Shown one piece after another: positions 49,039-59,300 of a stretch of DNA of 64,000 bases. Location of the stretch: assembly GCA_002842495.1 (NCBI GenBank), contig PHDB01000022.1, forward strand, positions 28,920-92,919, given 5' to 3'. The position numbers were made by a program, and so were the translations under genes. A model generated the notes under the pieces. That model searched no databases. It worked only from the letters and a program-made list of their open reading frames with translations, and was not told the DNA's origin. The stretch comes from Bacteroidetes bacterium HGW-Bacteroidetes-6. Lineage in GTDB: Bacteria; Bacteroidota; Bacteroidia; Bacteroidales; DTU049. Within the stretch, counting starts at the first letter, position 1, and each line of letters starts with the position of its first letter.

Positions 49039-50517
49039 TCAATCAATCCTGAGATTTATCTCGCCGAATTTGCTAAAAAGTTTTTTTATGATTTCTTCGT
49101 TAATACTGGCTTTTGTGAATTCAGCTTCGGAGTATTGAATATCGTTTTCGTTTAGCAGAACCTGTAAATGTTTCAACATCAATGTGGCTATTCCTTTGCG
49201 CCGTTCTTCTGTCTTTACAAATACCGACCAAACACGGACTGTTTTATTTAGCTTTGCTTCAAATGCAAGCAATCCAAGCGGATTGGCTTTGCGCGAAACC
49301 ACAGCTAAGTTGAGCTTGCTGCTTGTTTCTCCGTTTCTAATGGCAAGCGAAAGGTCTTTTCCAATCATGGTTCCAAAAAGCTTCTCAAGTTCGGCCGGTG
49401 CAATATTTTTCATCAATTGAAGTTGAATTTCGCTGGGCTTTTCGGAGCTGCTGGGTTCATCTTTTTTTTCTTCACTCGTCCAAAAAGCCTGATTTCCATC
49501 AATAATAGAACTTTTTTGAATCTCCATAGACGGTGAAAGAATATTAGGTTTACGCTTGTTGACGAGTACTTTTACATCATAAATTTCTTCAACACTGCTT
49601 GAATATTTGATTGTGCCTGCAATTGTTCCTGTAGGTAGATGAACTATTACTACTCCTGCAAACGAAGTTTCAGCAATAGGGAGATTTCTGAATATCTCAT
49701 TGTTATGACGAAGTTTTGATGTTCCAATGAAAAGATAATCTCCAAATCGATCCATCCCTCGGGCAAATGCACCCAAATTGGTAATAATTTTTGTATCACC
49801 ACTTGCTCTATCAACCCGCAAAAGGGTTCCTTGTGCCGAGTTGAGAACAAAAAGTCTATCATCAAAAATGCGCGGCGAATGTGGCATTGCAAGACCGTCG
49901 AGAATTATTTTTCCCGATGGATATTCCATTAATATTCCGCCATTCATTTTGTTGTCTCTCCAACCATGAAACTTGTCGCTGTTCCCAAGTGCTGTTACAT
50001 ATCGAATTTCGCCATTTTCGACAGCCATTCCATTTAAATGACAGCGATCTTCGGGCTCAATTTGAGAAATGAAAGGTGGTTTCCAAACAACATCAAAACT
50101 ATTGTTATGGCTGAATTTGCATATTGCCGAAAACATGGTGTTAATAGCCAAAATTTCATCTTTAATAAATGCCATGTCGTGTGCAGCTAAATATCCTGTA
50201 TGATATGTACATCGTGGCAAAAACAATCCATCGTATTCACCCTGATGCATAGGATAACCCACTGCAGCAGCTGTAGAGTAATTGAGGACCTCAATAGACG
50301 ATTTGGTTGCAATAGCTAATAAGTTGCCTGCGACAGCCATTCCCATTGCGCTAGCAAAAGTTCTGGGTAGCTGTACCAACCTATTATTTTCAATGGAGCT
50401 GATAAAAATAACCTTACCAGCCTGGTAAGTACTCAGTGCAAGTGAAATCCCCAAAGAATTCAAAATCTCAGGGATTTGCGGACTAAATTCAATTTCGAAA
50501 GGATTCTCCGTATTCAT
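49039..50517 (-). CDS. TIGR03032-type protein fused to a GNAT-like domain
   Basis: A 492-residue protein starting at ATG 50517 (MNTENPFEIEFSPQIPEIL); the longer frame would add a hydrophobic segment that the family does not have. Residues 1-340 match the TIGR03032/DUF4915 family in style (LALSTYQAGKVIFIS; HLNGMAVENGEIRYVTALG; MPHSPRIFDDRLFVLNSAQG), a six-bladed-propeller-like family of unknown function. After a Ser/Glu/Lys linker, residues 390-492 read like an acetyltransferase (VWSVFVKTEERRKGIATLML). The combination suggests a modifying enzyme, but the target is unknown. Confidence 0.75.
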   Translation of the reverse strand: MNTENPFEIEFSPQIPEILNSLGISLALSTYQAGKVIFISSIENNRLVQLPRTFASAMGMAVAGNLLAIATKSSIEVLNYSTAAAVGYPMHQGEYDGLFLPRCTYHTGYLAAHDMAFIKDEILAINTMFSAICKFSHNNSFDVVWKPPFISQIEPEDRCHLNGMAVENGEIRYVTALGNSDKFHGWRDNKMNGGILMEYPSGKIILDGLAMPHSPRIFDDRLFVLNSAQGTLLRVDRASGDTKIITNLGAFARGMDRFGDYLFIGTSKLRHNNEIFRNLPIAETSFAGVVIVHLPTGTIAGTIKYSSSVEEIYDVKVLVNKRKPNILSPSMEIQKSSIIDGNQAFWTSEEKKDEPSSSEKPSEIQLQLMKNIAPAELEKLFGTMIGKDLSLAIRNGETSSKLNLAVVSRKANPLGLLAFEAKLNKTVRVWSVFVKTEERRKGIATLMLKHLQVLLNENDIQYSEAEFTKASINEEIIKKLFSKFGEINLRID

Positions 50518-50670
50518 TAACTTACATTTGCTTTTGACTCTAATACAATTCAAAGATATTAAAATTATGATGATTGTGAGTAAAAGATAAGAAACCATGA
50601 AATGCAATATTTCTTTCAGAAGTACAACCTAAAATCAAAATGAAATTTTCAGCTTAATCGAAATATATAT

Positions 50671-50678
50671 TATTTTTG
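50671..50678 (+). promoter_or_regulatory. −7 element of the VCBS-repeat protein gene
   Basis: TATTTTTG, 24 bases before the ATG at 50703, with TTTC (50647-50650) at a 20-base spacing as a possible −33. Confidence 0.5.
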
Positions 50679-50702
50679 TATGCTATAATCAATAAAATCA
50701 CA

Positions 50703-53096
50703 ATGAAAAAACCACTACTTTCATTTAGAATAGCACAATCGTGGAATCGATTGCTGCGCAAGTTTTTCAGTCTCTTTAGGCGAATTGAAGGTCTGAAAGC
50801 TTCCGGAGTAGAAACATCGATTGAGCTTAACCAAATGCAACGCAAACTGCAAAGCATTTACAACAGACTCTCAAAACTACAAAGGAGTGTTGGTGTTAAA
50901 ATTGCTGGTAGCGCAATTGCTCTTATGCTCATGAGTGCAAACCTGAGTGCACAAACCTACGTAAACGAGGGTCCTCTTTCATCGAATTATTCTTTACCAA
51001 TCTCGGTTGGATTGCTTTCTGCCATTTCCACTGGCGACATCGATGGTGATGGCGACATAGACATTGTTGCTGGTGAGTATTTCGGAAATACTGCTATCTA
51101 TTATAACGATGGGACAGGTATCTTTACATCAAATTCACCGATTAAAATTGATGGTATTCCTGTTTCAACCGGATACATGCCATCTCCAACTCTAGCCGAT
51201 GTAGATGAAGATGGCGATTTGGATTTGTATATTGGAACACTAGCCGGAACAATCAAGGTTGGTATTAACGACGGAACTGGAGTGTTTACTTCCGCTCCTG
51301 ATATGTTGGCCGATGGCGTTCTCCTCGATGTGGGAACCCTAGCATTTCCCGAGTTTGCCGATGTGGACGACGATGGCGACTTGGATTTATACGTGGGTGA
51401 ACAAACTGGTTTAATAAAAGTATTCTTAAACAACGGCAGTGGTGTTTTCACTTCAGCAGGCAATATGCAGGATGGAGGTATCGATATTAATTTTGCACCT
51501 CTGCCGCAACCTGTTTTTTATGATTTTGATAATGATGGGGATCTAGACTTATTTGTTGGTGATCAAAGTGGATTGATTAAAGTTTACTCAAACAATGGAA
51601 CTGGAGCCTTTACTGCAAGTGCCAATTTACAATCAAGTGGAGTTGACATTGACCCCGGCACTTATTCGTCGCCAGCTTTTATAGATGTTGACGACGATGG
51701 CGATATGGATTTTCTTAGTGGTGATTATTATGGAAAAATTCATGTTTATTTGAATAACGGCTCTGGAGTCCTTTCAGATGCCAGCAACTTAGAAGCATTT
51801 GAGACTCCATTTGCATTTGGACAGTTTTCGGCTCCTGCTTTTGCCGATATCGATAATGATGGCGACCTCGATTTGTTTGTTGGAAAATACGAAGGAACAA
51901 TCGCAACGCTAAACAACAATGGCAATGGTGATTTTGCACTAGGAGCTAATTTAATGGCAGCAGGTATTGAACTTGATGCTGGCAGCTTTGCTGTGCCGGA
52001 GTTTGCTGATATCGACGAAGATGGCGACATGGATCTGTATGTTGGAAACTTCAGCGGTAATATAGTTGTGTTTGAAAACAACGGCTCAGGTGTGTTCTCG
52101 GCAGGTGTGAACCTGCAGGCTGGCGGAATTGATATCGATGCTGGATCGATAGCTTGTCCTGAATTTGCAGACCTTGACGCTGATGGCGATTTTGATTTGT
52201 ATGTCGGTAACAACTCCGGTACCATTCTTGTATTCGAAAATGATGGAACTGGCTCATTTACTGCTGCATCCACACCTCTTTTTGAAGCCGATGGTGCAAC
52301 TCTTGATGTTTTTGCATATTCAAGCCCATTGTTCTGCGACATCGATGGTGATAGCGATCTCGATTTGCTGGTTGGTGAATATTACGGCAAAATTCAAGTG
52401 TATATCAACAACAGTGGCGTATTCAACGCTTCATCAACAAATTTTCAAGCCGATGGACAAGATGTTGACATATATTTGCTAGCCATACCAGCAATTGCAA
52501 ACATTGATGGTGGTTGTGGCCCCGATTTGTATGTAGGTGGATACATGACACCTGTATATTTCTATTCGTACAAAGATACTATCGCCCCAACTATTACTTG
52601 TCCTGCAAATTTCACCTACAACTTGCTTCAGTATCAATCCAATTACACTGTTTCCGGCTCTTCTTTAGATCCAATTTATACTTCAGACAACTGCAACATA
52701 GAAAGTGTGCTGAACAATTTCAATGGAAGCTCAACTCTTGCTGGTGTCGATTTCCCTGCCGGAGCCGAAATGGTTACTTGGACAGTTACAGACATTGATG
52801 GAAATACAACCAGTTGCAATGTAGATATTACAATTAATGTGTTCAATGCAATCGAAGACCTAGAAACTATGGGTATTTTGGTTTATCCAAATCCGTCTTC
52901 AGGTATCTTCAGCATCGAAAATGCACAAAATTGCAATATTCTTATCAGCGATGCATTTGGGAAAAGCATTCTCAGTTTTGCCAATGTTCAAGATGCTAAA
53001 ATCGATGTCGATTTAACCAATCGTCCAGCTGGCATCTACTTCATCACTGTTTCAAATGAAACCATAGTGAAAACAGCTAAGATTGTGATCGACTAA
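50703..53096 (+). CDS. Secreted VCBS/FG-GAP repeat protein with T9SS sorting domain
   Basis: A 797-residue protein. The start at 50703 gives an unusually long N-region (about 64 residues, basic and partly coiled-coil: ELNQMQRKLQSIYNRLSKLQ) before the hydrophobic signal (66-80) and cleavage near LSAQ. Nine repeats with the calcium-loop motif DxDxDGDxDLxxG plus one degenerate copy follow, e.g. FADVDDDGDLDLYVGEQTG. Next comes an Ig-like module (about 630-715) similar to the last module of the 1640-residue protein at 1813-6735, and a sorting domain (VYPNPSSGIFSIE ... PAGIYFITVSN). It should be T9SS cargo. Function is otherwise unknown. Confidence 0.82.
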   Translation: MKKPLLSFRIAQSWNRLLRKFFSLFRRIEGLKASGVETSIELNQMQRKLQSIYNRLSKLQRSVGVKIAGSAIALMLMSANLSAQTYVNEGPLSSNYSLPISVGLLSAISTGDIDGDGDIDIVAGEYFGNTAIYYNDGTGIFTSNSPIKIDGIPVSTGYMPSPTLADVDEDGDLDLYIGTLAGTIKVGINDGTGVFTSAPDMLADGVLLDVGTLAFPEFADVDDDGDLDLYVGEQTGLIKVFLNNGSGVFTSAGNMQDGGIDINFAPLPQPVFYDFDNDGDLDLFVGDQSGLIKVYSNNGTGAFTASANLQSSGVDIDPGTYSSPAFIDVDDDGDMDFLSGDYYGKIHVYLNNGSGVLSDASNLEAFETPFAFGQFSAPAFADIDNDGDLDLFVGKYEGTIATLNNNGNGDFALGANLMAAGIELDAGSFAVPEFADIDEDGDMDLYVGNFSGNIVVFENNGSGVFSAGVNLQAGGIDIDAGSIACPEFADLDADGDFDLYVGNNSGTILVFENDGTGSFTAASTPLFEADGATLDVFAYSSPLFCDIDGDSDLDLLVGEYYGKIQVYINNSGVFNASSTNFQADGQDVDIYLLAIPAIANIDGGCGPDLYVGGYMTPVYFYSYKDTIAPTITCPANFTYNLLQYQSNYTVSGSSLDPIYTSDNCNIESVLNNFNGSSTLAGVDFPAGAEMVTWTVTDIDGNTTSCNVDITINVFNAIEDLETMGILVYPNPSSGIFSIENAQNCNILISDAFGKSILSFANVQDAKIDVDLTNRPAGIYFITVSNETIVKTAKIVID
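51020..52580 (+). repeat. Nine VCBS-type repeats plus one degenerate copy
   Basis: Coding repeats of about 165-190 bases, each with a DVDxDGDLDLYVG calcium-loop core and a NNGSGVF-like end. The tenth (IDGGCGPDLYVG) has lost acidic positions. Confidence 0.8.
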
Positions 53097-53143
53097 TTGA
53101 TTGCATATTCGCATCAATTCAGCTTTCTTTGATTAATTTCCTG

Positions 53144-53180
53144 ACTGTCTGCGGGGTAATCCTGCGGACAGTTTGTTTTA
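53144..53180 (+). terminator. Terminator after the VCBS-repeat protein gene
   Basis: ACTGTCTGCG (53144-53153) pairs with TGCGGACAGT (53163-53172), with G-U/mismatch tolerance, followed by TTGTTTTA. It lies about 50 bases after the stop. Confidence 0.65.
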
Positions 53181-53327
53181 TAAAGTATTAGTTAGTGAAA
53201 ATCGCACCAATTATTCATCATTTCGCTATCATCAAACGATTCCAAGTCCTGCCTTGTTAGTCCAGACACTGGAAAGTCGAACCTTTGGCCCAAGCTGATA
53301 GAGTTGGGTTGTTGGAAAAACGATACC

Positions 53328-56315
53328 CTACTCCATACCACCCGATTTCATGCCGGGCATGGAAATGACGCCGAGGTTTTTCTTTCCATCGACCAAAATT
53401 TCCATCACAGTCGGGAACTGAATATGGCGCACCAGGCCATCGTCGAAAAGTGCTTTCTGCTCATTAAGAAACCAATAATCGTAATAGCCTTGATTGATGA
53501 AATGATTCACTGTGAAATAGGATACCCGAAACGAAGTTAAATTCTGGAAGAAATGGGTTCCCTGGCTTGGTTCAATCTGGTAATTCTGCATACCAGCTTC
53601 CACAATCACTTTGGCAGCACTAATCTGCGACCATTTCACCGGAATTCCGAGCCATGGATCGCTTGATCCCCATCGACCGGGGCCGATAAGCACATAATTG
53701 CGTTTGTTCGCTACCATTTGCTTGTTGATAGTGTCGATGGTAAGCGCTATTTCTTCCGATTTAGACGCATCGAATGTTTCGGGATTTACATACACGAGGT
53801 CACGAATTTGTTCGTACACGCCATTGCCCAATGCAGCATTAGAAATCACCAGACAATTATGCTTCTGAACATTTTCCTCTTTCACATCGAGGTTTTCTTT
53901 GTTATCGACAATTGGCCTAATCTGAAGCAAATTGAATGTTTTCTGTCCGGTTTCCGGGTTCAGATTTACCGCAAATTCAATTTCAACCGATTTACCCATT
54001 TCGCGCGCACCAATTTTCAGAATCTCGTCAACCATTTTGGCCAGTGGGAACATATTGTTTTGCAGCACTTTGTTGAAAGTAATCACCTTCAGTCCATTAT
54101 CGTGAATTCCGTCGACAATACGATCATCCTGATAGACATAGGTTGAAGCTGCGTGACGGAATGTTTTCAAATCGACCGCATCGCGGGTACGAATTCGCAC
54201 CAATTGCGCACTATCGTCAACCATTGGAGTGAACGTTTCTTTAGTAAGGTCGATTGCCAAAAACTCTTTTTGGGTATCGCGCATTACCATTTCGGTGGTA
54301 CTGAGCTGAATAATTTTGTTGGGGTATTTAGGCGAAAATCGAAGCGAAATGCCACCATCAACAATAGTTTTTCCAAGACCAAAAGCAAGGTTCACCACTC
54401 CATCTTCGGCTTTTTCAGGTGCAATTGGATAGAAATTGACCGAACGAGCAACACCACTCATAAATGGAAAAAAATAATCGCCTTCCTGACTTCCACAAAC
54501 TTCTTGAAGAACAATGGCCATTTTTTCCTCGTCAATCACATTCGAAGTTGCAGCCATATAGGCCTTACTTGCCTGATAATAAACTGAAGCATACACCGAC
54601 TTTATCGACTGTACCAACATTTGCTGACGAACAATATCGTTTCCTGTATTGGGAATCATATAAGTGCTGTAAATCCCGGCAAAAGGCTGATAATGACTAT
54701 CTTCGAGTAAGCTGCTCGAACGCACAGCCAAAGGTTTTGTGATTACCTGCAGAATCTTATTCAGGTCGATGCAGGTTTCTTCGGATAATTTTGCCTCGAG
54801 AAAACGTTCAAGAATTTCACTGTCGTTGGTACACGAAAGCGCAAAATCGTATAATCCGTTGCTTTCCATAAATTCCGAAAACACCTCGGTTGTAAGCACC
54901 ACAGTTTTAGGAATGGTAAGTTCGATTTGAGGAAACTTAAAAATAAGGTTATGACGTTTTATAATATTGTCAACAAATGCCAGACCTCGCGCTTTTCCAC
55001 CCAGGCTGCCTTCGCCAACGCGACTGAAAATAATGTATTCGTTGTATTTTTCGCGATCGAATTTGGCTATAACTCCCCTGCCCCTGTCGCTACGGTAGCG
55101 CACAATAGCATCGTAGAGAAAATTGCGGACTCCATCAAGGTTTTTAAAATCGCGCGAATCGACCTGTCTGAACAAATGAGCCAACGAAAACAAAGCCCGG
55201 GCTCGCAACCATTTCGAAAAGTGATTACGGTCGATATGATATTTCAGCTCCATATCGGGAATCTGATAAATAAGATCCTGCAGACCCTGTAAATCTTTTG
55301 CACGACCTATTTCGGTCAATTCCTCCGGATCGAGAATTTTGAAATCGCCAAAGGCAAGATACTCCCTGATAAAATCAGTGAGTTCATGCAACAGTGTTTT
55401 AGAGTATTTGTGTGCAAACTTCACCTTCATCTCCTTGGCAAAACGCTCATTCGACCGGTCCGACGATTGCAAAAGAATAGGGAAATACGGATCGTTGGAT
55501 TTCACAATCTGACAAAGCTTGATACCGGCAAATTTATCTTTGGCATTTCCTCGGTTGAACGAAACATCCGAAATCATTCCCAGCATATTGTTTTTGTACA
55601 TTTCGTACAAACTGATAGCTTGCTCGAAATTGGTAGCCAGTAAAATTTTCGGACGTCCGCGCAAACGCAGCATCATCTGGTGTTCGTTCAATCCTTCGGT
55701 CATAAATGCTTGCGATTGCTCAAAAATAATACGGTACATACTAGGCAAATACGACGAATAATAACGTACCGAGTCTTCAACCAGCAAAATGCACTGCACT
55801 CCTACCTGACGAACATCGTAGTGTGTATTCATCTTATCTTCGATGAGCTTGATAATAGCCAGCAAAATGCTCGGATTACCCAGCCAGCTAAAAACATAAT
55901 CAACATCGCTCATATCCTGATCGGAAAGACGTTGCGATACTTCTTTCGAAAACGGCGTAAGAACTACGATGGGAATATGCCGGTATTTTCTCTTGATGAC
56001 ACGTGTAACTTCAAACGGATCTTCGTCAGAAATACTAAGCATATTGATAACAAGATCGATTTTTTCGTTTTCGAGCGCAGCATAGGCTTGCGAGGCACTA
56101 TGAACCTGAACAAATGCCGGTGGATAGCGCAGATTGAGCGAAACATATTCCTGAAAAATGGTTTCGTTGATACGGCCATCTTCTTCCATAATGAAAGCAT
56201 CGTAAGTGCTGCAAATAAGCAACACATGTTGTATGCGACGCTTCATCAGATTGTCGAACGAAGTGTCCTGAAAAAAATAGTGTTCCAGATCGAATTTATT
56301 GCTGATATTGCCCAT
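53328..56315 (-). CDS. Receiver-PEP/pyruvate-binding domain protein
   Basis: A 995-residue cytoplasmic protein. Residues 25-150 look like a degenerate receiver domain (HVLLICSTYDAF ... HIPIVVLTPF). Residues about 170-335 look like a second receiver (CILLVEDSVRYYS; conserved Asp in GMISDVSFNRG; PILLQSSD). The C-terminal half is the ATP-grasp PEP/pyruvate-binding domain of PPDK/PEP synthase (GSLGGKARGLAFVD; LAVRSSSLLEDS; MAIVLQEVCGSQ; GPGRWGSSDPWLGIPV). The His swivel and PEP-binding TIM-barrel domains of true dikinases are absent, so it may bind or transfer phosphate in another way. It is 11 bases downstream of a paralogue. Confidence 0.8.
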   Translation of the reverse strand: MGNISNKFDLEHYFFQDTSFDNLMKRRIQHVLLICSTYDAFIMEEDGRINETIFQEYVSLNLRYPPAFVQVHSASQAYAALENEKIDLVINMLSISDEDPFEVTRVIKRKYRHIPIVVLTPFSKEVSQRLSDQDMSDVDYVFSWLGNPSILLAIIKLIEDKMNTHYDVRQVGVQCILLVEDSVRYYSSYLPSMYRIIFEQSQAFMTEGLNEHQMMLRLRGRPKILLATNFEQAISLYEMYKNNMLGMISDVSFNRGNAKDKFAGIKLCQIVKSNDPYFPILLQSSDRSNERFAKEMKVKFAHKYSKTLLHELTDFIREYLAFGDFKILDPEELTEIGRAKDLQGLQDLIYQIPDMELKYHIDRNHFSKWLRARALFSLAHLFRQVDSRDFKNLDGVRNFLYDAIVRYRSDRGRGVIAKFDREKYNEYIIFSRVGEGSLGGKARGLAFVDNIIKRHNLIFKFPQIELTIPKTVVLTTEVFSEFMESNGLYDFALSCTNDSEILERFLEAKLSEETCIDLNKILQVITKPLAVRSSSLLEDSHYQPFAGIYSTYMIPNTGNDIVRQQMLVQSIKSVYASVYYQASKAYMAATSNVIDEEKMAIVLQEVCGSQEGDYFFPFMSGVARSVNFYPIAPEKAEDGVVNLAFGLGKTIVDGGISLRFSPKYPNKIIQLSTTEMVMRDTQKEFLAIDLTKETFTPMVDDSAQLVRIRTRDAVDLKTFRHAASTYVYQDDRIVDGIHDNGLKVITFNKVLQNNMFPLAKMVDEILKIGAREMGKSVEIEFAVNLNPETGQKTFNLLQIRPIVDNKENLDVKEENVQKHNCLVISNAALGNGVYEQIRDLVYVNPETFDASKSEEIALTIDTINKQMVANKRNYVLIGPGRWGSSDPWLGIPVKWSQISAAKVIVEAGMQNYQIEPSQGTHFFQNLTSFRVSYFTVNHFINQGYYDYWFLNEQKALFDDGLVRHIQFPTVMEILVDGKKNLGVISMPGMKSGGME

Positions 56316-56326
56316 AGATTCGGAAA

Positions 56327-59300
56327 TTACTGTTCAGAAATAACTGCTATTCGCTTTTTACCATCCATTCGTATGTTGAGTGGTGTTTTGAATCGTACAT
56401 GACGTGTATAAAACAAATCCTGCACAATTTCCTGTTTTTTAATCTTATCCCAATTAATAAAACCATTGTTCGATATGGGATCAATAGAGAAATAGCCAAT
56501 ATTGAGCGATGTAACATTGTGGAAGAAGTGACTTCCCATGCTTGCATCGAGAGGAAAATCGTCGTGGCCGGTTTCAACAATAGCCTTGGCATTCGATATT
56601 TGATGCCATACCACCGGAATACCAATAAAGCGATCACGAGTTCCCCAACGACCTGGTCCCAACAACAGGTATTTTCGTTTTTCACCACCAAGTTTAGCAT
56701 TGAGCTTCTCGATTTCGGCAGCTATTTCAATGGTTTTTGTTTTGTCGAAGCTATCGTATTTCACAAAAATTACATCGCAAACCTCGTCTATTCGACCATT
56801 GCCCATGCTTCGTTCGGCATAGAGCATCAAATCGTCTTTATTTAGTTCGTCTGTGTTAATATCGTAGTCCATATTGTCGCCAATGAGTGGCTTTATCTGC
56901 AAAAGATAGAACGAAGCTTTGTAATCATCGTTCGGGTTCAAATCGACTGCATACTCAATTTCAACCGGGCTCCCCATCGATTCGCGGACTATATTGAGCA
57001 ACACACTAATAGTTTTTGCCAGCGGGATATAGTCGTATTTTAGGATATTGGCAAAGTTCACTATACGGGGGCCCATTTTGTCGATACCCGGGCTGATACT
57101 ATTATTGTCGGGGTCGAATACCGAAGCACAATGTTTCAGTGTCCCATGACTTTCGGCATCGTAAATATCCAGTCTTGCCAATCCGGCTGTATCGCCTTCC
57201 ATGAGATTGATGTCGTGCTTCGACAAATCCACAGCAAAGAAATCGACCTGCGAGTTTTTTACCAAATCTTTCATGCTGTTGATTTCAACGCCGGGCATGG
57301 CTGGCGAGAACCGATAGGCTTTTTCGCCTTCAACCACATATTTACCCAGTCCAACAGCCATCACAGCCACACCCTCTTCGGGTTTCATATCAGAAACCGG
57401 ATAATAGTTGTAAGATTGTGCTGTACCACTAATATGCGGATAGTAATAGTTGCCATACTGTGTTCCAACAACTTCCTGCAGTACAATAGCCATTTTTTCT
57501 TCTTCAATCTTGTAGTTCACAGCTTCGATGTAACCTTTGGCCACGTCCGAGAAAACCGAAGCATACACCATTTTGATGGCGTTGCAAAGTTGTTGCAGCC
57601 GAATATCGTAGTTTGGATGACTATTAGGGAGTAAATAGGTTTCAAAAATTCCGGCAAATGGCTGACGCATAGAATCTTCGAATAGCCCCGAAGAACGAAC
57701 AGCCAAAGGTTTGTTGATCATCTTCAGCAACTTTTTGAGCTTCTTAATTAAGCCTTCGCTCAATTTAGCTTCCATAAACCGGTTGGCAATCACCTCAAAC
57801 GATTCCGAAAGGGCGACTTCCCACAATTGGTTGCGTTGCATAAAGCTTTCGAATTCCTCAACGCCAATAACAGCTGTACGTGGAGTTTTCAGGTTAATAT
57901 TACCAAACGACTTACTGAAATCGAAACTGTAGATAAGACTGTTGATAAACGAAATTCCACGTCCTTTGCCTCCAATCGACCCACTCGAAAGACTTATAAT
58001 GTTTCCTTCTTCGAAATAGTCGATATCTTCGAAATTGACCACACGACCTTTGTTGCGCTCATTGCGGTGTTGCTGAATAATCTGAATCAGGAAACGACGT
58101 ATTTCCTCGGGACTTTTAAAATCTATCACACTCTTGGGACCCAGTATTTTGGCCACCTGAATTTCACCACGCGCCATCAACCAAAGCGAAAAGTGATTAT
58201 GCTTTGCATGATAAAGCAACGACTCGTCGGGGATATTGCGCAAATGCGATTCGAATTCTTTTAGCGTGCGAGCCACTGCTATTTCGCGGCCATCGGGAGT
58301 TCGGTAGGTAAAATTCCCAAAACCCAAATAATAACTAATAAAGCTTCGTATTTCGGTGGTGAGTGTTTCGCTGTTTTTATCGATAAATGTGCTTTTAAGC
58401 TTAAAAGCCTGCTCGGAGTTTTCGATATCCGACGACTGAATAATAATGGGAAGATCTTTCATTCGGCAACGCAAACTCTTCACCAAATCGAATCCGGCTG
58501 TTGGGCAAATCTTGCCTTTGCGCTCAAACTTCACATCTGTAATGAGGCAAAGCAGAAACTCTTCGTATTTACTGATAATACTCTCGGCTTCTTCGTAGCT
58601 ACTGGCCAACAAAATTTTCGGACGTCCGCGTAATTTCAATATTTTGTAGAGCTCGTCGGTGGTAACATCGTCGATAATACGTTTGGTTTGCTCCATCACG
58701 ATGGAATAGAGCAACGGTAAGTAGCGGCTGTAGTAGCGTGGGTCGTCTTCGACCAGCAAAATAATCCGAACCAGCGCAAGATTGGTATCATTATCTAAGT
58801 TCACCTTATCTTCAAGGTGTTTCACCATAGCAAAAAACACCGATGGCTCACCATTCCAGTAGAATATTTTGTCGAAGAAACAATTGTTCTGACCCACATG
58901 CAGCATTTCGGTTTGAAACGATTTGTTGTTGACCAGAAAATAAACAGGAATATACGGATACTCATCTTTGATTTTTTTGCACAGCTGAAAAGGTGTTTTC
59001 ATGTCGGCTCCAATCATATAAATGATCAGATCAAAATGTTTGCTTTGCAATTGCGAGAAAATTTCCTCCTCGGTACTCACTCCCGTTATGCGCGGAAAAC
59101 TCGACAAGTTGAGCTGCTGATATTCGCCCAAAACATGTTCGGCAAAACGGCCTTCTTTCTCAATAGAATATGCATCGTAGAGAGTAGCAATAAGCAAAAT
59201 TTCCTTTACTTTGAAGGGCATCAGATCGTGAAAAACATCACGGTCGAAGTTCTGACGGTAAAGATATTTCTGAAAAAGCTGCATACCTTTGTCTGCCGAA

